NCBI GenBank assembly: GCA_964291545.2
Contig: OZ219859.1
Coordinates: 1-64,000, forward strand
Length of the DNA stretch: 64,000 nucleotides
Reading direction: 5' to 3'
Origin: G963667675 sp964291545
GTDB lineage: Bacteria > Chloroflexota > Dehalococcoidia > Lucifugimonadales > UBA3495
Shown: in pieces, positions 23,261 to 32,215 of the stretch
Numbering within the stretch: the stretch's first letter is position 1
How the letters are laid out: each line of letters opens with the position of its first letter
Made by a program: the position numbers and the translations under genes
Notes under the pieces: model-generated
Databases searched by the model: none
The model's input: only the letters and a program-made list of their open reading frames with translations
Told to the model about the DNA's origin: nothing

Positions 23261-24307
23261 TGTATGTGTTAGCTAATTCATTGACAGATTTTGCAAGGTT
23301 TGCAGTGGAGTGTTGCCTCCAAGGCCCTGGTGGGGTCTCTCGGTGTTGTAGTAGAGGAGGTACTGCATCAGTTCATCCCTCAGCTCGTCCAAGGACTCGA
23401 AGGTGGTCCCTTCCAAGAGGTCTTCGTTGAGGGTCCGCCAGAAGCGCTCGACCTTGCCATTGGTCTGGGGTCTGTAGGGCCTGGTGTAGCGGTGCTTGAT
23501 CCCCAGCTCCATTAGCATCCTCTCGAAGGGATGCTGCTCCTTACTCTTGTGGGTGGCCACCTCAGGGCCATTGTCGGTGAGTATGGCCTCAAAGCGCACC
23601 CCGTACTCGGCATTCAGCAAGTTGATGCTCTTTAGGGCGGCGAACATCACGCTCAGGCTCTTTATGTCCTCCACCACCTCCGCCCAGGCCAGGCGGGTGC
23701 AGGAGTCCAGCAGAGACACCAGGTAGTAGCGCTGTCTGGCGCCCAGGATCAGGTCCTTGCTCAGATGGTGGCAGTCCAGATGCCCCAACTCTCCTGCCCT
23801 GGCCTTGATGATCCTTCTTTTGGACTGTTCCATGGGTTTGGTCAACTTGTTCAGGTTATGACGCCGGCTGATAGCGTAGATGGTGGATGGCGCAGGAGTG
23901 CGGGACTTCAGTACCGGCTGGAGTATCGCATATATCTCATACCGATTTATACCTTTACGCCTTAGCTCCAGCACCTTCTCCTCTATGAAAGGCAGCGTGC
24001 GGCGGCTCTTCCACCTGGGGCCGCGCTTGAGAGGCAGTAGAGCTAGGTCACTACCATCTTGCTTGTAGCGGTTGTAATACTTGGCAAAGGTCTGTCGGTT
24101 GGTGCCGTGGAAGTTGTAGAAGTCCTGGACGAAGCGGAACCTGGGGTGTTCCTTCGCCTTGACTTGTTGGTACTCCCGGATGAGAAACCGCCACTTCTGG
24201 ACATAGTTTCGTTCCACTGTACGGTCATTGCTGTTGTTACGCATCCTCGCCTCCAGAATAGCTATTTGTCCCATGCTATTCTGTCAACGAATTATCTGAC
24301 ATCTACA
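23261..24307 (-). mobile_element. IS481-family insertion sequence, copy 2 (1,047 bp, inverted)
   Basis: The element begins TGTATGTGTTAGCTAATTCA on the plus strand and ends ...ATTATCTGACATCTACA, the reverse of copy 1. It is flanked by GGAAT at 23256-23260 and 24308-24312. Like copy 1 it sits inside a GTCGGAATGACAGG motif. Confidence 0.9.
23273..24274 (-). CDS. IS481-family transposase, identical second copy
   Basis: This 333-residue product is the same as that of 20723-21724 in every residue. The two copies are inverted and 1,524 bp apart, so together with the IS110 gene they form a composite-transposon-like block of about 3.6 kb. Confidence 0.95.
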   Translation of the reverse strand: MGQIAILEARMRNNSNDRTVERNYVQKWRFLIREYQQVKAKEHPRFRFVQDFYNFHGTNRQTFAKYYNRYKQDGSDLALLPLKRGPRWKSRRTLPFIEEKVLELRRKGINRYEIYAILQPVLKSRTPAPSTIYAISRRHNLNKLTKPMEQSKRRIIKARAGELGHLDCHHLSKDLILGARQRYYLVSLLDSCTRLAWAEVVEDIKSLSVMFAALKSINLLNAEYGVRFEAILTDNGPEVATHKSKEQHPFERMLMELGIKHRYTRPYRPQTNGKVERFWRTLNEDLLEGTTFESLDELRDELMQYLLYYNTERPHQGLGGNTPLQTLQNLSMN

Positions 24308-24350
24308 GGAATGACAGGGGGTGTGGGCCTCGGAATGACAGTGGCGGCCG
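24308..24350. repeat. Dispersed repeat right halves, twice in tandem
   Basis: GGAATGACAGGGGGTGTGGG at 24308-24327 is followed by CCTCGGAATGACAGTGG. This is the target region of IS481 copy 2. Confidence 0.65.
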
Positions 24351-24428
24351 TCCAGCGGAGCCCCATCTAACTGTGACCGGGTTGGATGGCTTGACGAGTG
24401 ACCGGGGGCTTTGTGCGGGATTTCACTA

Positions 24429-24455
24429 TTGATTCGAGGTTGGCTATGTTATAAT
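24429..24455 (+). promoter_or_regulatory. Promoter of the complex I operon
   Basis: TTGATT (24429-24434), a 15-nt spacer and a perfect TATAAT (24450-24455) lie 50 bp upstream of the nuoA ATG. The spacing is a little short. Confidence 0.6.
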
Positions 24456-24505
24456 CTCACGTCGAACAAGACTCCGTTCGATACTCTCTCTCCAGGCAAG
24501 CGCTC

Positions 24506-24889
24506 ATGTTAGACGACTACTTCCGACAGTATGGGTTGGTTGCCATCTTCGTCGCCGTTTCCTTTATCGTCCCCACCAGCATGCTGCTGATGTCCTGGAT
24601 GTCGTCGAAGCTGGGACTGCGGCCGAACAACCCCACCGACGTGAAGCTGGAGACCTACGAGTGCGGCGTGCAGCCAATCGGGGGAAGGTGGAGCCAGTAC
24701 AACTTCCGTTATTACATGTACGCCATCCTGTTCGTGGTGTTCGACGTCGAGGTGGTGTTCCTGTATCCCTGGGCGACCAAGTTCCTCAGCCTGGAGCTGT
24801 TCGCGCTGGTGGAGATGGCCGCTTTCGTCATGATCCTGCTGGTGGGATGGGCATACGCCTGGCGCAAACGAGACCTGGAGTGGGGCTAA
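24506..24889 (+). CDS. nuoA: NADH-quinone oxidoreductase subunit A
   Basis: The 127-residue membrane subunit begins MLDDYFRQYGLVAIFVAVSF and has three membrane helices. The conserved loop YECGVQP contains the Cys and Glu known to move during quinone turnover. FRYYMYAILFVVFDVEVVFLYPW is the family signature. It opens a co-directional run of 12 genes with almost no spacing. The order is nuoABCDHIJK-DUF2007-nuoLMN. Confidence 0.97.
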   Translation: MLDDYFRQYGLVAIFVAVSFIVPTSMLLMSWMSSKLGLRPNNPTDVKLETYECGVQPIGGRWSQYNFRYYMYAILFVVFDVEVVFLYPWATKFLSLELFALVEMAAFVMILLVGWAYAWRKRDLEWG

Positions 24890-24901
24890 GGGTTGGGAGC
24901 T

Positions 24902-25552
24902 ATGGAAATATCTAAAGGCGACGGCCCGCTGCACACCAGGACCTGGGGCCTGGACCAGAACGAAGGCGGGGCCGTTCAGCACCTGAAAGACACCGCCACC
25001 TCGCCGTTGGCCGAGCCGCTGATCGAAGTCCCCGACGACCTGAAGAAGAACATCCTGGTGACGTCGGTGGACGCCCTGGTGAACTGGAGCCGGAAGTCGG
25101 CCATGTGGCCGGTGAGCTTCGGTCTGGCCTGCTGCGCCTTCGAGATGATGGCGACGGCCATGGGCCGGTTCGACATCTCCCGGTTCGGCATGGAGGTGTT
25201 CCGGGCATCTCCCAGGCAGGCCGACCTGATGATAATTGCGGGCACGGTCACCTGGAAGATGGCCCCGCCGATACAGCGCATCTACGACCAGATGGGCGAC
25301 CCCAAGTGGGTGATTTCCATGGGGGTCTGCGCCACCAGCGGGGGGCCGTATTACGGCTCATACAGCGTGGTGCCGGGGGTGGACCACATAATCCCAGTGG
25401 ACGTGTACGTGCCCGGCTGCCCTCCCAGGCCCGACGCCCTGCTGTACGGCATCATGGCCCTGCACGAGAAAATCAAGAAGTACAACAACCTGCGCGGCCC
25501 GCGGGGCAAAGTCCACAACGCGCCGCAACGGACCGGCGGAGAACAGGCCTGA
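24902..25552 (+). CDS. nuoB: NADH-quinone oxidoreductase subunit B
   Basis: This 216-residue peripheral-arm subunit carries the terminal iron-sulphur cluster N2 next to the quinone site. The ligands are visible in LACCAFEMM, GVCATSGGPYYG and VPGCPPRPDALLYGI. The ATG at 24902 is chosen over a TTG at 24893. The N-terminal 40 residues (including HTRTWGLDQNEGGAVQH) are longer than in E. coli. It overlaps nuoC by 1 bp (TGATG). Confidence 0.96.
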   Translation: MEISKGDGPLHTRTWGLDQNEGGAVQHLKDTATSPLAEPLIEVPDDLKKNILVTSVDALVNWSRKSAMWPVSFGLACCAFEMMATAMGRFDISRFGMEVFRASPRQADLMIIAGTVTWKMAPPIQRIYDQMGDPKWVISMGVCATSGGPYYGSYSVVPGVDHIIPVDVYVPGCPPRPDALLYGIMALHEKIKKYNNLRGPRGKVHNAPQRTGGEQA

Positions 25553-25995
25553 TGGCGGTGCGTCCCCTGCCGGGCGGTGAACTTGCGGAGAAATTGCAGT
25601 CGGCAGTTCCCGACTCGGTGGATGAATGGACAGAGGGCGAGGTATGGGTCAGGCCGGAACGAATTGCCGAGGCGGCCCGCTTTCTGCACGACGACCCCGA
25701 CCTGGACCTGGACTTCCTGAATTCGATCAGCGCCGTCGACTACGTCGAGCACTTCCAGGTGGTGTATCACCTGACCTCGCTGCAGCGGCAGCACAGCGCC
25801 GTGATCAAGACCAGGGTATACGGCCGGGAAGACCTGGAGCTGCCCTCGGTGTACGACATCTGGCGGGGAGCGGACTTCCAGGAACGGGAGGTCTGGGACC
25901 TGATGGGCGTGCGCTTCGCAGGCCACCCGAACATGAAACGCATCATGCTGTGGGAAGGCTACGATGGCCATCCCCTGCGCAAGGACTACCTGTAG
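25552..25995 (+). CDS. nuoC: NADH-quinone oxidoreductase subunit C
   Basis: The 147-residue peripheral subunit has LDFLNSISAVDYVEHFQVVY and DIWRGADFQEREVWDLMGVRF with GHPNMKRIML near the end, the 30-kDa-subunit signature. It is separate from nuoD, not fused as in E. coli. The ATG overlaps the nuoB stop. Confidence 0.96.
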   Translation: MAVRPLPGGELAEKLQSAVPDSVDEWTEGEVWVRPERIAEAARFLHDDPDLDLDFLNSISAVDYVEHFQVVYHLTSLQRQHSAVIKTRVYGREDLELPSVYDIWRGADFQEREVWDLMGVRFAGHPNMKRIMLWEGYDGHPLRKDYL

Positions 25996-26001
25996 CTGCC
26001 G

Positions 26002-27108
26002 ATGCCGATTCGCACCGAACCAATGACGGTCAACGTGGGGCCGCATCACCCCAGCACCCACGGGGTGTTTCGGTTGCGGGTTACATTCGACGGGGAAGAG
26101 ATCCTCGAAGTGGAGCCGGTCTTCGGGTATCTGCACCGTGGAACGGAGAAGCTGGCGGAGTCCCGCAACTACACCCACATCGTCACCCTGACCGACCGGC
26201 TGGACTACGTTTCATCGATGATCAACAACCAGGCATACTGCCTGGGAGTCGAGCGGCTGCTGGGGGTGGAAGCGCCGCTCAGGGGGCAGTACCTGCGGAC
26301 GATAGCCTCGGAGTTGCAGCGGATAGCGAGCCATCTCATAGGGATCGGCTTCTTCGTGCAGGACCTGGGCGCCCTGGTGACGCCGCTGATGTACTGCTTC
26401 AGGACCAGGGAGCGCATCCTGGACCTGTTCGAGATGCTGTGCGGGGCAAGGGTGACGGTGAGCTATGCGCGGCCTGGGGGAGTGTTCTACGACGCGCCGG
26501 ATGACTTCTGGCCGGCCCTGGACGATTTCATGAAGACGTTCCGGGCGGAGTTCGGCGAGATAGAGCAACTGGTGCTGGAGAACGAGATAGTCAGGGCGCG
26601 CACCCAGGGGGTCAGCCCGTTGCCGCTGGACATGGCGATAAATTGCTCGGTCAGCGGGCCGGTGCTGCGGGCCAGCGGGCTGCAGTGGGACTGGCGAAAG
26701 ATGGAGCCCTACGACGTTTACGACCGGGTGGAGTTCGACGTGCCGGTGGGCAATAACGGCGACAACTACGACCGGTTCTGGGTGCGGTTCCAGGAGATAC
26801 GCCAGAGCGCCCGCATCGTAGAGCAGTGCGTGGAGCAGATAGAGCCGGGCCCGGTGCGGCTGGAGCTGCCGCTGCTGGTCAGGCCCGAACCCGGCGCGGA
26901 GACCTACGCCCGGGTGGAAGCGTCGAAGGGCGAGCTGGCCTTCTACATGGTGAGCGACGGGGGAATCAGCCCCTACAGGATGAAGATACGGTCGCCGTCG
27001 TTGATTAACCTGACGGTAACCGAGCACCTGCTGGTGGGCTGGAAACTGGCGGACATGATCGTGACCCTGGGCAGCGTGGACATCAACATGGGAGAAGTCG
27101 ACCGTTGA
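26002..27108 (+). CDS. nuoD: NADH-quinone oxidoreductase subunit D
   Basis: The 368-residue 49-kDa-type subunit forms the quinone cavity with NuoB. NVGPHHPSTHGVFRL carries the quinone-head His, and GYLHRGTEKLAESRNY, RIASHLIGIG and GSVDINMGEVDR are all conserved. Length is typical for a stand-alone NuoD. Confidence 0.97.
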   Translation: MPIRTEPMTVNVGPHHPSTHGVFRLRVTFDGEEILEVEPVFGYLHRGTEKLAESRNYTHIVTLTDRLDYVSSMINNQAYCLGVERLLGVEAPLRGQYLRTIASELQRIASHLIGIGFFVQDLGALVTPLMYCFRTRERILDLFEMLCGARVTVSYARPGGVFYDAPDDFWPALDDFMKTFRAEFGEIEQLVLENEIVRARTQGVSPLPLDMAINCSVSGPVLRASGLQWDWRKMEPYDVYDRVEFDVPVGNNGDNYDRFWVRFQEIRQSARIVEQCVEQIEPGPVRLELPLLVRPEPGAETYARVEASKGELAFYMVSDGGISPYRMKIRSPSLINLTVTEHLLVGWKLADMIVTLGSVDINMGEVDR

Positions 27109-28334
27109 ACTGCGTCCTGGCACAGGACAACATCCTGCACGACACCCTGCTGTACCGGGTAATTTACGAGTGGGTGGGGCAGGTATTGCCCTGCGGGCTG
27201 TCCTACGCGGTGGCGGGGCTGGTCATCATGTTCATCCTGGTGAACCTGGTGCTGCTGGGAGCGGCGATGTTGTCTTGGGCGGAACGGCGGATTATCGGCC
27301 GGATGCAAAACCGCATCGGCCCCAACCGCTGGGGACCTTTCGGGCTCTTCCAGCCCATCGCCGACGTGATGAAACTGCTGTTGAAAGAGGACCTGACGCC
27401 GGCCAACGCGGACAAGCTGGCCTACTTCATGGCCCCGGTGCTCATGCTGATGCCGGTGCTGCTGGTCCTGGCGGTGGTGCCCTTCGCCAAAGACACCGCC
27501 CTGGCCAACCTGAACGTGGGCGTGCTCTACGTCCTGGCCCTGGGGTCGCTGACCACGGTGGCGATATTCGTCGCCGGCTGGTCGTCCAACAACCGGTTTG
27601 CAATGTTCGGCGCGGCCCGGGGAGTGGCGGTGCTGATAAGCTACGAGATCCCGGTGGTGCTGTCGCTGCTGGGCGTGGTGCTGGTGGCGGGTTCCATGTC
27701 GCTGGCCGACGTGGTGGCGGCGCAATCGATACCCTTCCTATTGGTGCAGCCGGCGGCGCTGTTCGTGTTCCTGGCGGGGACTTCGGCGGAGCTCAACCGC
27801 ACACCCTTCGACGTGGCGGAGGCGGAATCGGAGTTGATTGCGGGGTTCCACATCGAGTTCAGCGGGATTAAATTTGCCGTGATCCAGGCGGCGGAGTTCG
27901 GGGCCACTTTGGTGGCCGCGGCGCTGGTGGTTACCTTCTTCCTGAGCGGCTGGTCGGGCCCGGCTTCCAGCTACATCGGCTGGTTCTGGTTCCTGTTGAA
28001 GCTCATGGCGGTTATCTTCCTGTTCACCTGGGTAAGGGCCACTTTGCCGAGGCTGCGCATAGACCAACTGATGGCGCTGGCGTGGAAATTCCTGCTGCCA
28101 TTGAGCATGATCAACCTGCTGGCCACGACCTTGGAAGTGTACTTTTTCAGGAACGACGCGGGGGCGTTGAGCACGGCGGACTTGTGGATTATGACCGGCA
28201 TCAACCTGCCGCTGACCGTGGTGTGCATAGCCCTGTTCAGCAGACTGGTCAAAGAAACACCCAGGCCTACGATGGGCCGGAGCCCGGCTGCTGCAGGAAG
28301 CCCCGCAGCAGCGGGTCCAGGAGGGACTGCTTAG
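27105..28334 (+). CDS. nuoH: NADH-quinone oxidoreductase subunit H
   Basis: The 409-residue membrane subunit at the junction of the two arms contains AERRIIGRMQNRIGPNRWGP and the acidic loop LNRTPFDVAEAESELIAGFHIEFSG, which lines the quinone entry. The start is a TTG at 27105 that overlaps the nuoD stop (TTGA). The last 25 residues (PAAAGSPAAAGPG) are a low-complexity tail. Confidence 0.96.
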   Translation: MNCVLAQDNILHDTLLYRVIYEWVGQVLPCGLSYAVAGLVIMFILVNLVLLGAAMLSWAERRIIGRMQNRIGPNRWGPFGLFQPIADVMKLLLKEDLTPANADKLAYFMAPVLMLMPVLLVLAVVPFAKDTALANLNVGVLYVLALGSLTTVAIFVAGWSSNNRFAMFGAARGVAVLISYEIPVVLSLLGVVLVAGSMSLADVVAAQSIPFLLVQPAALFVFLAGTSAELNRTPFDVAEAESELIAGFHIEFSGIKFAVIQAAEFGATLVAAALVVTFFLSGWSGPASSYIGWFWFLLKLMAVIFLFTWVRATLPRLRIDQLMALAWKFLLPLSMINLLATTLEVYFFRNDAGALSTADLWIMTGINLPLTVVCIALFSRLVKETPRPTMGRSPAAAGSPAAAGPGGTA

Positions 28335-28335
28335 C

Positions 28336-28977
28336 ATGTACGGCTCGGAGATGATGAAGGGCCTGCTGGTCACGTTAAGAAACCTGGTCAAGAAACCGTT
28401 CACGGTGCAGTACCCGGAAGAGCGGTTGAAGCAGCACCCCAGGTTCCGCGGGGAGGAGTTCGTCTGGTACGAGGAACGGTGTACCGGCTGCGCTTCCTGC
28501 GCCAAGTATTGCCCCCTGGGAATCATCAAGATCGTCACCAGCCCCAGCGAGACGGCCCCGAAACAGGGAGACAAGTACCTGCTGGAGGTCTTCGACATCG
28601 AGATTGCCCGGTGCATGTTCTGCGGGCTGTGCGTGGAAGCCTGCCCCTACGACGCGCTGTTCATGGGCAGCGGCTTCGAGCAGGGACGTTACTCCCGGAA
28701 GGGGATGATGATCGGGCTGGACGAACTGAGGTCGGCGGAGAAGCACCCGAGCAACTTCTTCCGGCCCCAGCTGGAGAACTCCGGGTACGACCCGCGCGGC
28801 GGGCAGCCGCTGGACTGGAAGCAGGTGGGCCGGGAGTCGTGGGCGTGGCACCAGCGGGAGAAGGCCGGGATGCGATTGACGGCGCCTCCTGCGGAGGGAG
28901 AAGGCCAGGCTGATTCAGCCCAGGCCAACGAGAACGAGGAGAATTCCAAGCCCGCTTCCGCCGAGGAAGCCGTCTAG
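28336..28977 (+). CDS. nuoI: NADH-quinone oxidoreductase subunit I
   Basis: The 213-residue ferredoxin-like subunit binds clusters N6a and N6b through CTGCASCAKYCP and CMFCGLCVEACP. It is about 50 residues longer than E. coli NuoI. The extra C-terminal 60 residues are acidic and Ala-rich. With nuoEFG absent, NuoI is the likely entry point for electrons from an external donor such as reduced ferredoxin; that is inference from family precedent. Confidence 0.95.
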   Translation: MYGSEMMKGLLVTLRNLVKKPFTVQYPEERLKQHPRFRGEEFVWYEERCTGCASCAKYCPLGIIKIVTSPSETAPKQGDKYLLEVFDIEIARCMFCGLCVEACPYDALFMGSGFEQGRYSRKGMMIGLDELRSAEKHPSNFFRPQLENSGYDPRGGQPLDWKQVGRESWAWHQREKAGMRLTAPPAEGEGQADSAQANENEENSKPASAEEAV

Positions 28978-29574
28978 ATGCTATTCCAGGACATCGTCTT
29001 CTGGTTCCTGGGCGCAGTTGCCATATCTGCCGCACTGGGAGTGGTCTTGACGCGAGACCTGTTCCGGGCGGCGCTGATGCTGATAGTCGTCTTCGTTGCG
29101 GTGGCTGGGTTCTTCGTGATGCTCAGCGCCGAGTTCCTGGCCGTGGTGCAGGTGCTGATTTACGCCGGGGCGATTTCGATACTGATAATCTTCGCGGTGA
29201 TGCTCACCAGGGACGTGCAGCGGGGCAACCTGCCCAACAGGCTGCAGATACCCGCGGCGTTGTTTGCGGCCCTGGTGCTGGCCACCGTGGCATTTGTGGC
29301 AACGGACACCAATTGGAACCTGATTCCCGAGGAAGAGCAGCAGCGGGTGGACCTGGTGCAGACGCAGGCGGTGAGCAATATCGCTCCCGAGACGCTGGAG
29401 GAGGCCGGGTTCGAAAGCGAGCGGGAACAGGAGGCGGCCGGCGAGGCGGGGCTGGCCGATTTGCTGATTGGGGATTTTGTGCTGCCCTTCGAAGCGGTGT
29501 CGGTGCTGCTGCTGGCCGCCGTGATCGGCGCGCTGGCTTTGGTCAGACCCCAGCCGCCGGGGTCTGAGGGGTAG
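28978..29574 (+). CDS. nuoJ: NADH-quinone oxidoreductase subunit J
   Basis: The 198-residue subunit has five predicted membrane helices, including AVVQVLIYAGAISILIIFAVML, the pi-bulge helix region characteristic of NuoJ. An acidic insert of about 50 residues (EEEQQRVDLVQTQAVSN...) precedes the last helix. It begins directly after the nuoI stop. Confidence 0.94.
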   Translation: MLFQDIVFWFLGAVAISAALGVVLTRDLFRAALMLIVVFVAVAGFFVMLSAEFLAVVQVLIYAGAISILIIFAVMLTRDVQRGNLPNRLQIPAALFAALVLATVAFVATDTNWNLIPEEEQQRVDLVQTQAVSNIAPETLEEAGFESEREQEAAGEAGLADLLIGDFVLPFEAVSVLLLAAVIGALALVRPQPPGSEG

Positions 29575-29579
29575 GGACG

Positions 29580-29909
29580 ATGTCCTTCGAAGCGATGCTG
29601 ATTATTGCGGCGGCGCTGTTTGCCATTGGGCTGTACGGCGCGCTGGCCCGGCGCAACGTGCTTATAGTGCTGATGGCCATCGAGTTGATGTTCAACGCGG
29701 TGAACCTGACGTTCGTGGCCCTGGCCAAGTACGCGGCGCCGGTGGCTTTGCAGGAAAACATCGGCAGCGTGCTGACGGGGCAGGTCTTCGCGGTGTTCGT
29801 CATCACGGTTGCGGCGGCGGAGATAGCCCTGGGCCTGGCGATTGTGTTCGCCATGTACCGGACGAATGAGTCGCTGGACTTGACTGAGGCCACGGAGCTC
29901 AGGAACTGA
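29580..29909 (+). CDS. nuoK: NADH-quinone oxidoreductase subunit K
   Basis: The 109-residue three-helix subunit contains NVLIVLMAIELMFNAVNL with the conserved membrane Glu and VFVITVAAAEIALGLAIVFA with the second. The length is typical. Confidence 0.95.
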   Translation: MSFEAMLIIAAALFAIGLYGALARRNVLIVLMAIELMFNAVNLTFVALAKYAAPVALQENIGSVLTGQVFAVFVITVAAAEIALGLAIVFAMYRTNESLDLTEATELRN

Positions 29910-29949
29910 TGGACTGCCGGCGCCGGCGGTTGGTGGATAGCTGAAGCCT

Positions 29950-30153
29950 ATGTCCGCAATGTGGATTGAATTCAAGCGAGCGCCCAACCTGATGATAGCG
30001 GAAATGTGGAAAGAGGCGCTGGAGGGCGAGGGCCTGCCGACCCGCATCCTGCCCGAGCGGGATATTCGGGACTGGGGCGAGCGGGCGCCGTTTGTGATCT
30101 ACGTCCCCAAGGGCCGGGAACACGTGGCCGAAGAGATAGTGAGGAAGCTGTAG
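29950..30153 (+). CDS. DUF2007-like small protein inside the nuo operon
   Basis: The 67-residue soluble protein begins MSAMWIEFKRAPNLMIAEMW and contains KEALEGEGLPTRILPE and APFVIYVPKGREHVAEEIV. This is the pattern of the DUF2007 'putative signal-transducing' fold, related to PII-like ferredoxin-fold domains. It lies between nuoK and nuoL, ending immediately before the nuoL ATG, so it is cotranslated with complex I subunits. It may be an assembly or regulatory factor; no function is known. Confidence 0.75.
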   Translation: MSAMWIEFKRAPNLMIAEMWKEALEGEGLPTRILPERDIRDWGERAPFVIYVPKGREHVAEEIVRKL

Positions 30154-32205
30154 ATGATCGGCGAAGCCTATATCTGGGCTATCTTCCTTCTGCCGCTGGG
30201 CTCTTTCGCCGCCATCAGCCTGATTATCGGGCCATTATTCAAGCGATATCCGCTGCTGAGCGGGCTGGCCCTTATCCTGCCGCTGGCAGTGGCCGTGGGC
30301 CTGTCGGTGTGGGCGCTGAGGTCGGTGGCCCTGGGGCACGACCTTGAGTTCCAGCCCTACGAGTGGCTGGACGTGGGCGCGGCGACGATAGAGCTTGGCC
30401 TGCTGACGGACCAGCTTACGGCCATCATGTTGATAGTCGTCACCGGCGTGAGCCTGGCGGTGCAGGTGTACTCGCTGGGTTACATGAGGGGCGACAACGG
30501 GTACTCCCGGTACTTCGCCTACATGTCGCTGTTCACCGCTTCAATGGTGGGGCTGGTGCTGTCGGCCAACATCATCCAACTCTACGTGTTCTGGGAGCTG
30601 GTTGGCGCATCGTCGTACTTGCTCATCGGGTTCTGGCACGAGCGTCCGGCGGCGGCGGCGGCGGCGAAGAAGGCGTTCATAGTCACCCGGATCGGCGACG
30701 TCGGGTTCCTGATAGCGATCCTATACCTGTTCTTCAAGGCGGACGACTTTGCAGCGGCGGGGCTGAACGCGTTCCACATACCGGACATCTGGCTGGCCGC
30801 TCAACCGCTGGCCATCGGCGGCGCGGGTATTTTGGGCGGGATGGCGTTGACCTGGTTTGCGCTGGGGATCTTCGCCGGAGCGGCGGGCAAGTCGGGACAG
30901 TTCCCGCTGCACTCGTGGCTGCCCGACGCCATGGAGGGCCCCACGCCGGTAAGCGCACTGATTCATGCGGCGACGATGGTGGCCGCGGGGGTGTTCCTGG
31001 TGGCCCGGTTCTATCCGGTGTTCCAACAGACCGGGGATGCGCTGGCGATAGTGGCCTTGATTGGGGCCTTCACCGCGTTCATGGCGGCGACCATGGGCCT
31101 GGTGAACAACGACATCAAGCGGGTGATGGCCTATTCGACTATAAGCCAGTTGGGGTACATGATGGCCGGCCTGGGAGTGGGGGCCTACGGGCCGGCGATC
31201 TTCCACCTGTTCACCCACGCGTCGTTCAAGGCGTTGCTGTTCCTGGGGGCGGGCAGCGTCAACCACGCCACCAGGACGTTCGACATGCGGTACATGGGAG
31301 GCCTGCGGCGGGTGATGCCCTGGACTTATCTTCTGACGCTTATCGGGGGACTGAGCCTGGTGGGCATCATTCCCCTGGCCGGTTTCTGGAGCAAGGACGA
31401 AATACTGGTTGGCGTGTGGACCGGGGCCGGTCTGGTGGAGCCGTGGGTGGGCCAGGTTACGTTTGGACTTTTGTTGGCAGGGGTTGTGCTCACGGGCTTC
31501 TACACGTTCAGGATGATCCACCGGACGTTCCACGGAGAGTTCCGCGGCGGTATCGATAAGGAGATGGAGGACAAGGGCGAGCCCTCTGCAGACGGGGCGG
31601 CCCACGGCAGCGGTGTGCACCTGGCGGAGTCGCCGGTAGTAATGGTGGCGCCGATGGTCGTCTTGGGCTTGGCGGCGGTGGTGTCGGGCTATCTGGCCAA
31701 TCCCCAGTGGGACAAGGAAATAGGGATCCCCGGGCACTGGATCAACGAGTTCCTGCTGGAGGGACTGGAGCATTCGGTGCCGGTGCTGTCCGGCCATTTC
31801 GAGGTGCATGACTTCAGCAGGTGGATGGCCGTGATTTCCACCGGGGCGGCACTGGGCGGCCTGGCGGTTGCCGGACTGCTGTACGGGCTGCTGCGGGCCG
31901 GCAGCAAGGAGCCGCCGTGGATAATCAGGCCGGTGCATACGTTGCTTACGCAGAAGTACTACGTGGACTCTCTATACGAAGGCGTGGTGGTGCGGCGGGG
32001 ATTCTACCGGGCGTTCGCCGGGGCTACAGACTGGCTGGACCGGAACGTGGTGGACGCGGCCGTGGACGCCACGGGCTGGATTTCCCGCACCGCCGGCGCG
32101 GCCATAGGGCGGCTGCAGACGGGACAGGTGCAGGTCTACGGGACCTTTGTGCTCCTGGGGACCCTGGCGATAATTCTAGCGTTCTATCTGACGTGGAAGA
32201 TATAA
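30154..32205 (+). CDS. nuoL: NADH-quinone oxidoreductase subunit L
   Basis: The 683-residue antiporter-like subunit has the proton-channel residues in LYVFWELVGASSYLLIGFW and GKSGQFPLHSWLPDAMEGPTPVSALIHAATMVAAGVFL split over neighbouring helices. It also has the long C-terminal amphipathic helix region (residues 590-683) ending in a final membrane anchor. A hydrophilic loop at about 465-495 (GGIDKEMEDKGEPSADGAAH) is lineage-specific. Confidence 0.96.
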   Translation: MIGEAYIWAIFLLPLGSFAAISLIIGPLFKRYPLLSGLALILPLAVAVGLSVWALRSVALGHDLEFQPYEWLDVGAATIELGLLTDQLTAIMLIVVTGVSLAVQVYSLGYMRGDNGYSRYFAYMSLFTASMVGLVLSANIIQLYVFWELVGASSYLLIGFWHERPAAAAAAKKAFIVTRIGDVGFLIAILYLFFKADDFAAAGLNAFHIPDIWLAAQPLAIGGAGILGGMALTWFALGIFAGAAGKSGQFPLHSWLPDAMEGPTPVSALIHAATMVAAGVFLVARFYPVFQQTGDALAIVALIGAFTAFMAATMGLVNNDIKRVMAYSTISQLGYMMAGLGVGAYGPAIFHLFTHASFKALLFLGAGSVNHATRTFDMRYMGGLRRVMPWTYLLTLIGGLSLVGIIPLAGFWSKDEILVGVWTGAGLVEPWVGQVTFGLLLAGVVLTGFYTFRMIHRTFHGEFRGGIDKEMEDKGEPSADGAAHGSGVHLAESPVVMVAPMVVLGLAAVVSGYLANPQWDKEIGIPGHWINEFLLEGLEHSVPVLSGHFEVHDFSRWMAVISTGAALGGLAVAGLLYGLLRAGSKEPPWIIRPVHTLLTQKYYVDSLYEGVVVRRGFYRAFAGATDWLDRNVVDAAVDATGWISRTAGAAIGRLQTGQVQVYGTFVLLGTLAIILAFYLTWKI

Positions 32206-32215
32206 GGTAGCTGGA

